A DNA stretch of 64,000 nt from Candidatus Thermodiscus eudorianus (GCA_015521085.1 WAOW01000006.1:220803-284802), one strand, 5' to 3'. Numbered from the stretch's first letter, positions 45,023 to 53,974 are shown. The notes: generated by a model not told the origin, from the sequence alone. A program made the numbers and translations.

Positions 45023-45099
45023 TCATTAATATATATTAGTAATACAAAAGTAATACAGATTAGCGATAACTAAATAGAAAATGTATTGCAAAGTATTAC
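45023..45099. promoter_or_regulatory. Promoter of the structural operon with GTAATAC operator array
   Basis: On the minus strand ACTAATATATATTAATG supplies a strong TATA box for the structural operon. GTAATAC occurs at 45039-45045 and 45050-45056 (11-base period). Its inverted forms GTATTGC (45083-45089) and GTATTAC (45093-45099) follow with a 10-base period. Such 10-11 base periodic half-sites suit a ribbon-helix-helix repressor, whose gene starts at 45326. Confidence 0.6.
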
Positions 45100-45326
45100 G
45101 TCTTAGCAAGTCTACGGAAAAGTGATGTGAGTGCCGCAGCACGCTCTTGCTTATTCACTTTAATGCTATATCTCTCAGAGACAAGAACATAGTGCTGTAA
45201 TAAATCACGCACTAAATCGCTTAGAGTCTTGTAGCCGTCTCTCTCAGCGTAGTATGCAACTTTCTCCAGTAGTTGGCTTGGAACTCTCAAAGTTATCGTT
45301 CTATCATACTTCTTTGGCCTGTACAT
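45096..45326 (-). CDS. Ribbon-helix-helix regulator
   Basis: 76 residues from ATG 45326, which overlaps the integrase stop (TAATG). YDRTITLRVPSQLLEKVAYYAERDGYKTLSDLVRDLLQHYV is a clear RHH (CopG/MetJ) domain, followed by a basic tail. It sits between the integrase and the structural operon, next to the GTAATAC array, so a lysogeny-type control role is inferred. Confidence 0.88.
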   Translation of the reverse strand: MYRPKKYDRTITLRVPSQLLEKVAYYAERDGYKTLSDLVRDLLQHYVLVSERYSIKVNKQERAAALTSLFRRLAKT

Positions 45327-46171
45327 TACCCCCGCCCCCCACCAAGCCACTCCCTAAGCCAAGCTGCATACCTGCGATAGCAGTTGTCGGCTCTGGCCGT
45401 GAGCTCTACGTAGTGTTTTGTTAGGATTCGACTCGGTGTTCTACCCTGTATGAAGTCTATAGTGTCTAGGTCGCAGCCCATACTAGATAGCTTCTGGGCT
45501 ACCCACTTCCTATAGTATTTCGGTGCTAGTAGCTTGTTCTCTCTTGCATAGTCTGAGACTGTCTTTGCATCGACTAGTATCCTCGGCGGTTTCTCGGTTA
45601 GGTAGGCCCAGAATGCCTTCTTTGTCCCCCTCTCTAGGCTTAGCTCTGCCCTGAGGAATCCGTCTAACTCTACTATCCTTACCTCTTCTATCCTTGATAG
45701 GAGATATGCGGCTTCGGTTAGCCTGAGGCCAGACTGTGCCAGTACCCAGAAGACTGTGTTGAATGGTTGCTCTGCCCTTTCTATGCTTTCCCTTACTTCT
45801 TGGTCGCTTGGTATGTAGAGGTCGCTCTTGCTCCTCTTACTCTTTATCTCCTTGAATTTTTCACATGCCTTCTTGTCATGCCTTACCTCGCACTTGTATT
45901 TCCAGTATCTCTTCCAGGCGGTTATACTCCATCTATTCTCTGGGTTCAATGGCTTCTGTAGGTATGATAGGTAGCCGCTGCATACTTTCCCGCTTGCGTG
46001 CTGCGTGCACCACTTGTAGAAGCCTGCTAGGTCTTTTTGAGAAAGCCCCGAGCCCAGCTCTTGCTTCAAAACTCCATGACTTCCGTTATTACTTAGAATA
46101 CCACTATTATGTTGACGCGTTAGCGTCAGGTCGGGCTGAGGACCCGATGGCGTAGGCCTGCGCGGGTTCAA
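45326..46171 (-). CDS. intC: catalytic fragment of an SSV-type tyrosine integrase
   Basis: 281 codons from a TTG inside attR. The same frame extends further into the att repeat without a good start. The first 14 residues (NPRRPTPSGPQPD) are att sequence shared with intN. The catalytic domain ends DTIDFIQGRTPSRILTKHYVELTARADNCYRRYAAWL, closely like the end of SSV1 integrase. Candidate catalytic residues in this numbering: R150 (SGLRLTEA), R221 (YYRKWVAQK), H253, Y265. It may be expressed as a fragment, but the intact enzyme exists only in the excised circle. Confidence 0.93.
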   Translation of the reverse strand: MNPRRPTPSGPQPDLTLTRQHNSGILSNNGSHGVLKQELGSGLSQKDLAGFYKWCTQHASGKVCSGYLSYLQKPLNPENRWSITAWKRYWKYKCEVRHDKKACEKFKEIKSKRSKSDLYIPSDQEVRESIERAEQPFNTVFWVLAQSGLRLTEAAYLLSRIEEVRIVELDGFLRAELSLERGTKKAFWAYLTEKPPRILVDAKTVSDYARENKLLAPKYYRKWVAQKLSSMGCDLDTIDFIQGRTPSRILTKHYVELTARADNCYRRYAAWLREWLGGGRG

Positions 46172-46210
46172 ATCCCGCCCCCCGCACCATAAGGCTAACG
46201 CCTTATCATC
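46129..46210 (+). repeat. attR, 82-bp direct repeat with tRNA-Leu 3' fragment
   Basis: An exact copy of 33618-33699. It contains only the 3' 58 bases of tRNA-Leu(GAG), the CCA and the ATAAGGC-TAAC-GCCTTAT hairpin, so it is not a functional tRNA gene. Confidence 0.95.
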
Positions 46211-46325
46211 CCCTAGCGCTGCATTAAAAACCCGGTCCCCTAGGACGTTCCTCTAGCCTACGAGTCCGGAGACAATGCTATCGAGTAGCTTGTTAGAGGC
46301 AGGCTTGTTAAAGTTGAGGGACCCT

Positions 46326-46760
46326 CTACTGTCTTATCATTGCTAGGATTACGCCTACGAGCACGCCTAGCGCTGAGGGGCCGACTATGGTTACGCCGAC
46401 AGCTAGCACGAATTGCTTCAACACTGGCAGTAGGTCTTTTAACTCCATTCCCAGGGTTTTTGCTAGTTCCTCTGGATTGCTGCCTAGGCTCCAGGCCGAT
46501 AGCGCGCTTCCTAGGAGGAGTATCCCGATGAATGCTAGGATGTACTTGATCGCCTTGACGCCTATGTAGCCTAGCGCTACCCCGAGGAGGAATTCTATTA
46601 GTATCGTAGCAGCCATCCTAGGGTTGCTGGCCGCCGCTCCGACTATGTTGCCCACACTAGTGCTGTTATCTCCTGGAAGAGCCGCTGAGGCTACGGACCC
46701 TGCGAGCAATGGTACAAGTAATAGTAGGACGTATACGTGTCTCCTCATCTCTACGCTCAC
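46326..46760 (-). CDS. FUN14-like membrane protein
   Basis: 144 residues. Signal/first span at about 8-28, then LLGVALGYIGVKAIKYILAFIGILLLG and VLAVGVTIVGPSALGVLVGVILAMIRQ, which match the glycine-patterned two-helix layout of archaeal FUN14-family proteins. Function in archaea unknown. It is the first host gene to the right of the provirus and divergent from iorA. Confidence 0.75.
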   Translation of the reverse strand: MSVEMRRHVYVLLLLVPLLAGSVASAALPGDNSTSVGNIVGAAASNPRMAATILIEFLLGVALGYIGVKAIKYILAFIGILLLGSALSAWSLGSNPEELAKTLGMELKDLLPVLKQFVLAVGVTIVGPSALGVLVGVILAMIRQ

Positions 46761-46872
46761 CGGTGATGGTAGTCGTGGACGAGCCCTTATTTATAGAGAC
46801 CACTATCAAACCACGTATTGGCCAAGACTGTTATACCCTTATCCCAACACCAGTCCCTGGGAGGAGATACTC

Positions 46873-48813
46873 TTGCCCCACAAGGAGGTCCTCGCAGAGC
46901 CCGGGAAACGCGTCTTAATGCTGGGTAACGTGGCGATAGCCCGGGGAGCCCTGGAATATGGTATAGGATATGCATCCGCATACCCTGGGACGCCTTCCAC
47001 CGAGATTGTGGAGGCACTCTCATACGCGGCTCGGAAGCTTAAGATGCCCTATGTAGAGTGGAGTACCAACGAGAAGGTAGCACTCGAAGGAGCATACGGC
47101 GCTGCGCTAGCGGGTGTACCAGCCCTCACGGCTATGAAGCACGTAGGCGTTAACGTGGCCGCGGACCCCCTCTTCAGCAGCGCCTACACAGGGGTTAGGG
47201 CTGGCTTTGTAATTGTCTCAGCAGATGATCCGGGCATGCATAGCAGTCAGAACGAGCAGGATAACCGGTGGTATGGGGTCCACGCGTATATACCTGTCGT
47301 CGAGCCAGCGGGAGCCCAGGAGGCGAAGACGGCGACGATAGAGGCGTTCAAGCTCAGCGAGGAGTTCAAGCACCCAGTCATACTCAGGACGTCGACGAGG
47401 GTAGGGCACACCAGGGTCCCGGTCTACACGGGAGAGATAAACTACGGAGGGCTGAGTTCCAAAGGCAAGTTCAAGAAGGAGATCGAGAGGACAACGCTGG
47501 TTCCAGCCCACGCCAGGAGACTTAGAGTTGAGCTAGTCGAGAAGTGGGAGGAGATCGCCGAGAGACTATCCAGCCACCCCCTCAACAGGGGAGAGGGACC
47601 CTCCGACTCCGACACGCTCATCGTGGGAGTAGGCCTCGGTTACAGATTCGCCAAGGAAGCCCTAGCCAGGCTGGGCCTGTTAGACAGGGTGAGGCTACTC
47701 AAGATAACGGCGTCCATCCCAGTACCCTCCAAGCTCCTCCTCCAGGAGGCAGCCGGGAAGGAACGCGTGTTCTTCGTGGAAGAAGGCGAGCCCGTAGTAG
47801 AGACCCTCGCCAAGAACATCTTCTACGACGAGGATCTAAGGGTTAAAGTCGGAGGAAAGGGTGGAGGCCACATAACCAGGATAGGGGAGCTCACCCTTGA
47901 GAAGGTATTGCCGGGCCTAGCAAAGTTCCTTGGCATGCAGTACACGCTACCCGAGCCTCCTAAGGTGGATCTAAAGGCTCCACCTAGGCCGCCAGCCCTT
48001 TGCCCAGGATGCCCCTACAGGGCAGTTTTCTACGCCCTCCGGAGGGCTGTAGGCAAGGCAAGAGTCAGGCCCATCTATAACGGAGACATAGGATGCTACA
48101 GCCTAGGCGTGCTGCCCCCCTTCCAGATGCAGGACACTATCGTGGAGATGGGCGGTAGCATAGGCCTGGCTAACGGGATGGCCCATGTGGTCGAAGACCA
48201 GGTTCCCATAGCGATAATAGGCGATAGCACCTTCTTCCACGCGGGCCTACCAGGGCTGGCTAACGCTATCTACAACAAGGCGCCCATGCTGATAGTGGTA
48301 CTCGACAACAGGACCACAGCCATGACAGGCCACCAGCCCCATCCGGGCGTAGGATTGACTGCTTCCGGCGAGGAGACCGTGGAACTCGACCCCATAAGAA
48401 TCGCCGAGGCTATGGGAATAGAATACGCGGTCGTCTCAGACGCGTTCGACATCAAAACCCAGGAGCAGATATTCTACGACGCCCTGGAGTACGTGAAGAG
48501 GGAGAAGAAGCCGGCCATGGTTGTTGCCAGGGGTGCATGCATACTAGTAGCCATAGCCAACGCCAGGAGCATGGGAGTAAGATACCCCACCTACTATGTT
48601 GACGAGGAGAAGTGCACGGGATGCGGACTCTGCTATAGAGCCTTCAACTGCCCCGCGATCTACGCCAAGGACAATGGGAAGGCTACTATAGACCCGCTTC
48701 TCTGTACTGGATGCGGCGAATGCGTCCAGATATGCCCCTTCGACGCCTTCAAGCCCCAGGAAGAGCCCAGTAAGGAGTGGCTAGGTATCATGAGGGAGGC
48801 TAAGCCGAGGTGA
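46873..48813 (+). CDS. iorA: Indolepyruvate:ferredoxin oxidoreductase, alpha subunit
   Basis: 646 residues from TTG 46873, with GGGAGGAG six bases upstream. The longer frame from 46624 runs through the FUN14 gene and promoter and is rejected. It contains LMLGNVAIARGALEYGIGYASAYPGTPSTEI, the TPP region NGDIGCYSLGV and GGSIGLANGM, and a C-terminal 2x[4Fe-4S] ferredoxin domain (CTGCGLC, CTGCGECVQICP). The enzyme converts aryl pyruvates from aromatic amino acids to aryl-acetyl-CoA, reducing ferredoxin. Its stop overlaps iorB (GTGA). Confidence 0.96.
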   Translation: MPHKEVLAEPGKRVLMLGNVAIARGALEYGIGYASAYPGTPSTEIVEALSYAARKLKMPYVEWSTNEKVALEGAYGAALAGVPALTAMKHVGVNVAADPLFSSAYTGVRAGFVIVSADDPGMHSSQNEQDNRWYGVHAYIPVVEPAGAQEAKTATIEAFKLSEEFKHPVILRTSTRVGHTRVPVYTGEINYGGLSSKGKFKKEIERTTLVPAHARRLRVELVEKWEEIAERLSSHPLNRGEGPSDSDTLIVGVGLGYRFAKEALARLGLLDRVRLLKITASIPVPSKLLLQEAAGKERVFFVEEGEPVVETLAKNIFYDEDLRVKVGGKGGGHITRIGELTLEKVLPGLAKFLGMQYTLPEPPKVDLKAPPRPPALCPGCPYRAVFYALRRAVGKARVRPIYNGDIGCYSLGVLPPFQMQDTIVEMGGSIGLANGMAHVVEDQVPIAIIGDSTFFHAGLPGLANAIYNKAPMLIVVLDNRTTAMTGHQPHPGVGLTASGEETVELDPIRIAEAMGIEYAVVSDAFDIKTQEQIFYDALEYVKREKKPAMVVARGACILVAIANARSMGVRYPTYYVDEEKCTGCGLCYRAFNCPAIYAKDNGKATIDPLLCTGCGECVQICPFDAFKPQEEPSKEWLGIMREAKPR

Positions 48814-49424
48814 GCAGAGTGGAGGGCAACGGTAGATTGCTGGACATTGTCCTGGCCGGGATAGGCGGGCAGGGTATAATAACGATGGCCACAGTCCTCG
48901 CCGACGCAGCCGTGAGGGACGGCTACAATGCCATAGTGGCCGAAACCCACGGATTGAGCCAAAGGGGCGGAACCGTAATAGTGCACGTGCGCCTTGGAGA
49001 CGCCGAGGCACCCTTGATCATGAAGGGTAGCGGTGACGTACTCCTCTCCCTGGAAGCTACGGAGACCCTTCGATACCTCGAATACCTTAGGAGGGGTGCC
49101 ATTGCGATAGTCGATATGAGGATCATACCGCCACCACTGCCGGATGTTAAGGTACCGACGCTCGTGGAGGTTCTAGAAGAACTTGAGAAGGCCGATGTAC
49201 AGGTATACCCCGTTAACGCGGTTGGAGAGGCCCAGGCGCTGGGCAATCCCCGAGCCGCCAACATGTATCTGATAGGATTTGGGTTGGCCGTACACGGCTA
49301 CAACGGCATCGTGACGCTTGACGCCCTAGAGAAGTCCATCAGGGAGAGGGTGAGGAACCCCGAGTCCAACATTAAGGTGTTGAGGAAGGGCTATGAAGAC
49401 GGGTTGAAGGCGGTGAACAAGTAG
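48810..49424 (+). CDS. iorB: Indolepyruvate:ferredoxin oxidoreductase, beta subunit
   Basis: 204 residues: DIVLAGIGGQGIITMATVLADAAVRDGYNAIVAETHGLSQRGGTV, the gamma/beta-type domain of IorB. Starts at GTG overlapping the iorA stop by four bases, so the pair is translationally coupled. Confidence 0.95.
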   Translation: MSRVEGNGRLLDIVLAGIGGQGIITMATVLADAAVRDGYNAIVAETHGLSQRGGTVIVHVRLGDAEAPLIMKGSGDVLLSLEATETLRYLEYLRRGAIAIVDMRIIPPPLPDVKVPTLVEVLEELEKADVQVYPVNAVGEAQALGNPRAANMYLIGFGLAVHGYNGIVTLDALEKSIRERVRNPESNIKVLRKGYEDGLKAVNK

Positions 49425-49470
49425 TCAAAGGCTAAGGGTCCTCTCGGCCTCTATCACTATTATCCCAACT

Positions 49471-51573
49471 TTATTCTAACATTATTCTAGCATCGACAGC
49501 GACCGAGCCCTTCTCATACAATATGACGGGATTGACATCGATCTCGGCGATACCTGGTATCTCGCTTATGATCCGTGACACCACAACTATGTGTCTGGCT
49601 AGAGACTCCTTGTCCTTGGGCCCACTTCCACGATAACCCTCCAGTAGTTTCCTGGCCCTAATGGATTCTATCATGCGTGAGGCCTGGCATCTGCTCGCTG
49701 GTGCTAATCCCAGTGCAAAGTCTCTTAGGACCTCAACCATTACTCCCCCTAGGCCGAAGAGTACTATAGGGCCAAATGCGGGGTCCCTCCTCCCGCCTAT
49801 GATGACCTCTAGGCCGGGCCGGGCCTGGTCTTGGAATAGGACTCCGGTTATCCGCGCGCCGGGGACCCTAGCCTGGACGTTCTCTACTATAGCTTTAAAC
49901 GCCTCTACAGCTTCGCTCTTGTTTACGCCGATTATAACGCCTCCGACATCGCTTTTGTGGATTATGTCGGGTGAGACCACCTTGGCCACGATCCTCTCTC
50001 CCAGACGAGACGCGCACTCCGCTGCCTCGCCGGGAGTGGTAGCCAGACAGTACCTGGCCACTTCTATACCGTAGAGTTGCAGTATCCGTAGTGCCTCGTG
50101 CTCTAGTAGCTTTGTCCTGCCCTCGGCCTTGGCTTTCTCGACTATGGCTAAGGCTTCCCTTGGAGGCTTACCGGGCTCTGGTAGCGGACATAGCTCCCTT
50201 GAAGCCTCTACTAGGGAGTGGAGTGCGGCTGATGCCCTGTCTGGCAGGGGATAGGTTGGTATCCCCCTCGAATCCAGGTATTCCTTCACTAGGTCCCCGT
50301 ACTCGGCTCCTATGGTCATTACGACTCCGGCCTTCTTCGACCTCCATATGGCGTCCGCGATTATATCGGCGACCTTTATGGTCATGGTTGCTGGTTGTAC
50401 AGGAGCTATTATCACCATCGAGTCGAACCAGTCGTCATTCTCCAACACCGTGTCCAGGACGATCTTGTAGTCGTCGTCTGTGGCTTGGCCCGTCAAATCT
50501 ATCGGGTTTTCGAGTGATACAATGGGAGGGAGGACCCTTCTAAGTCTCTCACGCACTCTCTCCGGTGGTCGAGGAGCTTCGAGGCCCCTTGACGCCAGCT
50601 CATCTGTCGCTAACACGCCTGGCCCTCCAGCATTGGTCAACACGAGCACTCGCTTCCCAGCGCGTAGATGGCCTATACTGGCCAGTGCTTTCGCTGAGTC
50701 CACGAACTCCGTGGGGTTCCGGGCTTCTACCGCTCCAGCCTCTCTTATGGCGGTTGAGAAGACCTGGTAGTCTCCAGCTAGTGCCGCTGTATGGCTCCTC
50801 GCGGCTCTGGAGCCGTAGCTAGTCTTTCCTCCCTTCAACACGACTACCTTTTTCCCCTCTTCCCTCGCCTTTCTTATGGATTCGACGAGAGGCCTGCCCC
50901 GGCCCGGGTTAACCCCTTCTATGTATACCATTATCGCTTTCACGTATTCCTGTGATGCATAGTATTCTATCACCTCGGCCTCGTCCACGTCAACCTTGTT
51001 GCCTATGTTTATCGCCTTTACTATACCCACGGATTCGGCGGCGAGCCAGTCCATCATGGTGGTTAGGAAGGCTCCGCTCTGGCTCACCACTGCTATATAT
51101 CCCCTTGGGGGCCTCCTCATCTTCTCCGGCGGTAAGAAGAACGTGTCGAGCCCGTTGACGGCGTTATAGATACCTATACAGTTAGGGCCTACAACGCGTA
51201 TACCGTATCTCTGGGCTATGGACGCCACCTCCTCCTGGAGCTTCGCACCCTCTTCGCCAGTCTCGGCGAACCCTCCTGCGACTATGACTGCGCCCTTGAC
51301 GCCCTTCTCACCAGCCTCTTGTAGGGCATGGGGGACCCGCTCCGCTCTAACCGCTATCACCACCAGGTCGATCTCATCCGGGATCTCTTGTATCGATGGA
51401 TAGCTTGGGATCCCGAGTATCTCCCTGTATTTTGGATTCACTGCATAGAGACGCCCCTTGTAGGATCTAGCCAGGTTGCGTAGCATCTCGTGGCTGAAGG
51501 CTCCCGGCTTGCCGGAGGCTCCTATGAGCGCTACGCTCTCCGGGTAGAAGAACACCTCGACTCCACTAGCCAC
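49471..51573 (-). CDS. Acyl-CoA synthetase (ADP-forming), fused alpha-beta
   Basis: 700 residues. The N-terminal CoA-binding domain (PESVALIGASGKPGAFSHEMLRNL), the ligase domain with the phosphohistidine loop ARSHTAALAGD near residue 257, and a C-terminal ATP-grasp domain (VAKVVSPDIIHKSDVGGVIIGV) make up the alpha and beta parts in one chain. It hydrolyses acetyl- or aryl-acetyl-CoA to acid and makes ATP from ADP and phosphate. It lies next to iorAB, convergent, and fits energy conservation from amino-acid fermentation. Confidence 0.95.
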   Translation of the reverse strand: MASGVEVFFYPESVALIGASGKPGAFSHEMLRNLARSYKGRLYAVNPKYREILGIPSYPSIQEIPDEIDLVVIAVRAERVPHALQEAGEKGVKGAVIVAGGFAETGEEGAKLQEEVASIAQRYGIRVVGPNCIGIYNAVNGLDTFFLPPEKMRRPPRGYIAVVSQSGAFLTTMMDWLAAESVGIVKAINIGNKVDVDEAEVIEYYASQEYVKAIMVYIEGVNPGRGRPLVESIRKAREEGKKVVVLKGGKTSYGSRAARSHTAALAGDYQVFSTAIREAGAVEARNPTEFVDSAKALASIGHLRAGKRVLVLTNAGGPGVLATDELASRGLEAPRPPERVRERLRRVLPPIVSLENPIDLTGQATDDDYKIVLDTVLENDDWFDSMVIIAPVQPATMTIKVADIIADAIWRSKKAGVVMTIGAEYGDLVKEYLDSRGIPTYPLPDRASAALHSLVEASRELCPLPEPGKPPREALAIVEKAKAEGRTKLLEHEALRILQLYGIEVARYCLATTPGEAAECASRLGERIVAKVVSPDIIHKSDVGGVIIGVNKSEAVEAFKAIVENVQARVPGARITGVLFQDQARPGLEVIIGGRRDPAFGPIVLFGLGGVMVEVLRDFALGLAPASRCQASRMIESIRARKLLEGYRGSGPKDKESLARHIVVVSRIISEIPGIAEIDVNPVILYEKGSVAVDARIMLE

Positions 51574-51666
51574 TATCCAGTCCCTCTAGGAGAGTAGGAA
51601 GCCCTCCCTGTACAATAATATTACACTGTAAACCTATACCTTGGGGATGCGTGACGGGGATCCAGC

Positions 51667-52968
51667 ATGGCCGACGACTATCTCTCGGCGAGGGAAGTCA
51701 AAGAGCTTGAGCCCGGGTCCAGGGCTAAGGTTAGAGGATGGGTTTACAGGCACAGGGACCTGGGCAGGAAAGTCTTCGTTGTCATGAGAGATTCCACGGG
51801 AATCCTACAGCTTGTGGCCGACGAGAGGTATACCCCGGCTGAGTACGTCGAGGAGGCCCGAAGAGCTACTATAGAGTCCAGCATTGTGGCGGAGGGAGTT
51901 GTAGCCAGAGATCCCCGTGCTCCAGGCGGCGTGGAGCTTAGACTCTCCCGGTTCGAGATCGTCGGACTGGCGGAGGACTTCCCGATTAAGGGCGGCGAGG
52001 GCATTGATTACCTCCTCGATGTGAGGCATCTCTGGATTAGGAGTAGAAAACTGACCGCTGTATGGAGGATCCGGGAGACGGTGTTCAAGGCGTTCCGCGA
52101 ATTCTTCGAGCAACGTGGGTTCTGGGAGGTCAGCCCCCCTATGCTGACCCAGGCCGCCGTAGAGGGTGGTGCAACCCTATTCAAAGTAGACTTCTTCGGG
52201 CGGCCAGCCTATCTGACTCAGAGCAGCCAGTTCTACCTTGAAGCGCTCATCTTCAGCCTGGAGCGCGTCTGGACCCTTGCCCCGAGCTTTCGAGCCGAGA
52301 GGAGTAGGACTAGGAGGCACCTCTACGAGTACTGGCACCTTGAGGCTGAAGAGGCCTGGGCTGGCATGGAGGATGAGATGAGGCTTGTAGAGGATCTCGT
52401 AGCGTATGTGACGCGGAGGGTCTTAGAAGATAGGCTTGAGGAGCTGTCCCTCCTTAAGAGGGATACCGAGCGCTTGGAGCCCGCTACTAAGACGCCATAC
52501 CCCAGGATCAGGTACGAGGACGCCATATCTAGGCTCCAGGCTAAGGGCGTAGACATAGTGTATGGCGATGACCTGGGGGCCGACGAGGAGCGCCTCCTCA
52601 CCGAAGACTTTGACAGGCCCTTCTTCATAACACACTTCCCCATGGAGTTGAAGAGCTTCTATATGAAGCCGGACCCAGAGAATCCGAGGGAAGCGCTTGC
52701 CTTCGATCTTCTAGCCCCAGAGGGTATAGGCGAGATAGTGGGTGGTAGCGAGAGGCAAGACGACTACCAGGAACTGTATAGGCAGATCGAGTCGAGGGGA
52801 TACGATCCCAGGGATTACCAGTGGTACCTTGACCTCAGGCGCTACGGGTCCGTCCAGCACAGCGGCTTCGGGCTTGGAGTGGAGAGGTATGTTATGTGGA
52901 TAGCCGGGCTAGACCATATCAGGGATTCTATACCGTTCCCACGGTTCCGCGACAGGATATACCCGTAG
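51667..52968 (+). CDS. asnS: Asparaginyl-tRNA synthetase
   Basis: 433 residues. OB-fold anticodon domain first (VRGWVYRHRDLGRKVFVVMRDSTGILQLV), then a class IIb core: VSPPMLTQAAVEGGATLFKVDFFG, YLTQSSQFYLE, motif 2 FRAERSRTRRHLYEYWHLEAE, KSFYMKPDPENP, and motif 3 GFGLGVERYVMWI. 'DLLAPEGIGEIVGGSERQ' and the ending PFPRFRDRIYP favour AsnRS over AspRS. AspRS is the main alternative. Confidence 0.9.
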   Translation: MADDYLSAREVKELEPGSRAKVRGWVYRHRDLGRKVFVVMRDSTGILQLVADERYTPAEYVEEARRATIESSIVAEGVVARDPRAPGGVELRLSRFEIVGLAEDFPIKGGEGIDYLLDVRHLWIRSRKLTAVWRIRETVFKAFREFFEQRGFWEVSPPMLTQAAVEGGATLFKVDFFGRPAYLTQSSQFYLEALIFSLERVWTLAPSFRAERSRTRRHLYEYWHLEAEEAWAGMEDEMRLVEDLVAYVTRRVLEDRLEELSLLKRDTERLEPATKTPYPRIRYEDAISRLQAKGVDIVYGDDLGADEERLLTEDFDRPFFITHFPMELKSFYMKPDPENPREALAFDLLAPEGIGEIVGGSERQDDYQELYRQIESRGYDPRDYQWYLDLRRYGSVQHSGFGLGVERYVMWIAGLDHIRDSIPFPRFRDRIYP

Positions 52969-52980
52969 AGGGACCCCTTC

Positions 52981-53577
52981 CTAGGCCCCCGCCACCCTTC
53001 TATAATCGATGTAGACTAGTATCGCTACAACGTCAATCACGAATATCCCATAGGTCTCTAGGACAGCGGCACTAGGCCAGGGAAATATCCTGTCCAGAAG
53101 GAAGGCTACGGGAAAAGCTGCTAGAGAAGCCCAGAACCCTGCATAGGATAGCCTGCTCCCTAGTCTAATCCACGCCCCTAGGGTTACGAGTATCAGGGCC
53201 ATATCCGCCTGTACGAAGAACCAGGAAGACACGAATACGTGGGGCCTAGTCCCTCCCGGGTATACCCCTATGAGTGCCAGGAATACGCCCGCCAGGACCA
53301 TATAGGCGCTACCGCCTACCTCGAACTTGTTCTTACCGAGAACCCACAGGGATACCCCGTATAGGGCTAGCAGGAACCCCACGCTTATCAGGCCGTAGTT
53401 GTAAAGCCCAGGGCAACAACTCGTGCTGGTGCCGAAGTCACTGTAGGCGTCTCTAGCGAAGACAAACCAATCCCTGTTGAGGTACCAGGATAGGCCTATC
53501 ACCACCCACGCCGCTACTACAGCCAGTGGACCAGTGTGGATTAGGTACCCTGCCACGCGCTGTCCTCTACCTGTCAT
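52981..53577 (-). CDS. DUF998-like membrane protein
   Basis: 198 residues with about six spans. DAYSDFGTSTSCCPGLYNYGLISVGFLLALYG resembles the conserved SdlG...yN.gli element of DUF998 proteins. Function unknown. Convergent with asnS. Confidence 0.75.
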   Translation of the reverse strand: MTGRGQRVAGYLIHTGPLAVVAAWVVIGLSWYLNRDWFVFARDAYSDFGTSTSCCPGLYNYGLISVGFLLALYGVSLWVLGKNKFEVGGSAYMVLAGVFLALIGVYPGGTRPHVFVSSWFFVQADMALILVTLGAWIRLGSRLSYAGFWASLAAFPVAFLLDRIFPWPSAAVLETYGIFVIDVVAILVYIDYRRVAGA

Positions 53578-53657
53578 AGGAGGCTACCCGTCGATCTAGA
53601 GTGCATATCGCGTGTTCGAGTAAAGGGGAAAAATAATTTGGATGGGGTTCTCCCGGG

Positions 53658-53825
53658 CTAGGCTGGGCCTAGTATTCTGGCGATCTTCTTGCCGGTGTAT
53701 GGGCTTATGGCGAAGGCGATCTTTACCTTCCTGCCTTTTTTGGTCGTCCTGACCTCTACAGTGTACTTGTCGGTCTCGAAGGGCTTCTTCGCGACGATAT
53801 CGAAGAACTTTAGCTTCTCCGGCAT
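53658..53825 (-). CDS. Small basic protein, possibly crenarchaeal chromatin protein CC1-like
   Basis: 55 residues from ATG 53825, with GGAGGTGG just upstream: MPEKLKFFDIVAKKPFETDK, then VRTTKKGRKVKIAFAISPYTGKKIARIL. Size, charge and the 'KFFDI.AKK.F.TDKY.V' pattern recall the 6-kDa CC1 DNA-binding protein of crenarchaea; this is from memory and should be searched. Its strong ribosome binding site suggests abundant expression. The upstream part of the longer frame is not needed. Confidence 0.8.
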   Translation of the reverse strand: MPEKLKFFDIVAKKPFETDKYTVEVRTTKKGRKVKIAFAISPYTGKKIARILGPA

Positions 53826-53974
53826 CCTAGTCCACCTCCTTTTCTTCATTACTATTATCGCTAGGCGAGAGGCGATATAAGCGTTACGCCATGGTATCCG
53901 TGTCGTGTGAACGCGTCTCGCGTCACATAGCAATATACTGCATTATCTATACGAATATAATCGCGGTGGCCAGG

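Larger units (their letters stand above)
33618..46210. mobile_element. Integrated SSV-type provirus or plasmid-provirus (about 12.5 kb)
   Basis: The element is bounded by identical 82-bp direct repeats (33618-33699 and 46129-46210), one of which completes tRNA-Leu(GAG). The integrase gene is split between the ends in the manner of SSV1. It holds about 27 genes, nearly all on the minus strand and many joined by ATGA/TTGA/GTGA overlaps. Region 33.9-36.9 kb holds small proteins, methylase and nucleases; 37-39 kb holds regulators and an HKD protein; 38.9-45 kb holds the ATPase and the membrane/virion-like module; 45.1-46.2 kb holds a regulator and the integrase. The circular form would be 12,511 bp. 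Ends are certain from sequence; the virus (rather than plasmid) nature is inferred from the membrane and basic proteins. Confidence 0.93.

Noticed and set aside
46326..46760. Hydrophobic 144-aa protein as another viral coat protein
   Set aside because: It lies outside attR and has FUN14-like glycine patterns, so it is treated as a host gene.
46624..46872. N-terminal extension of iorA
   Set aside because: It overlaps the FUN14-like gene and promoter on the other strand; TTG 46873 has a strong ribosome binding site and matches the IorA N-terminus.
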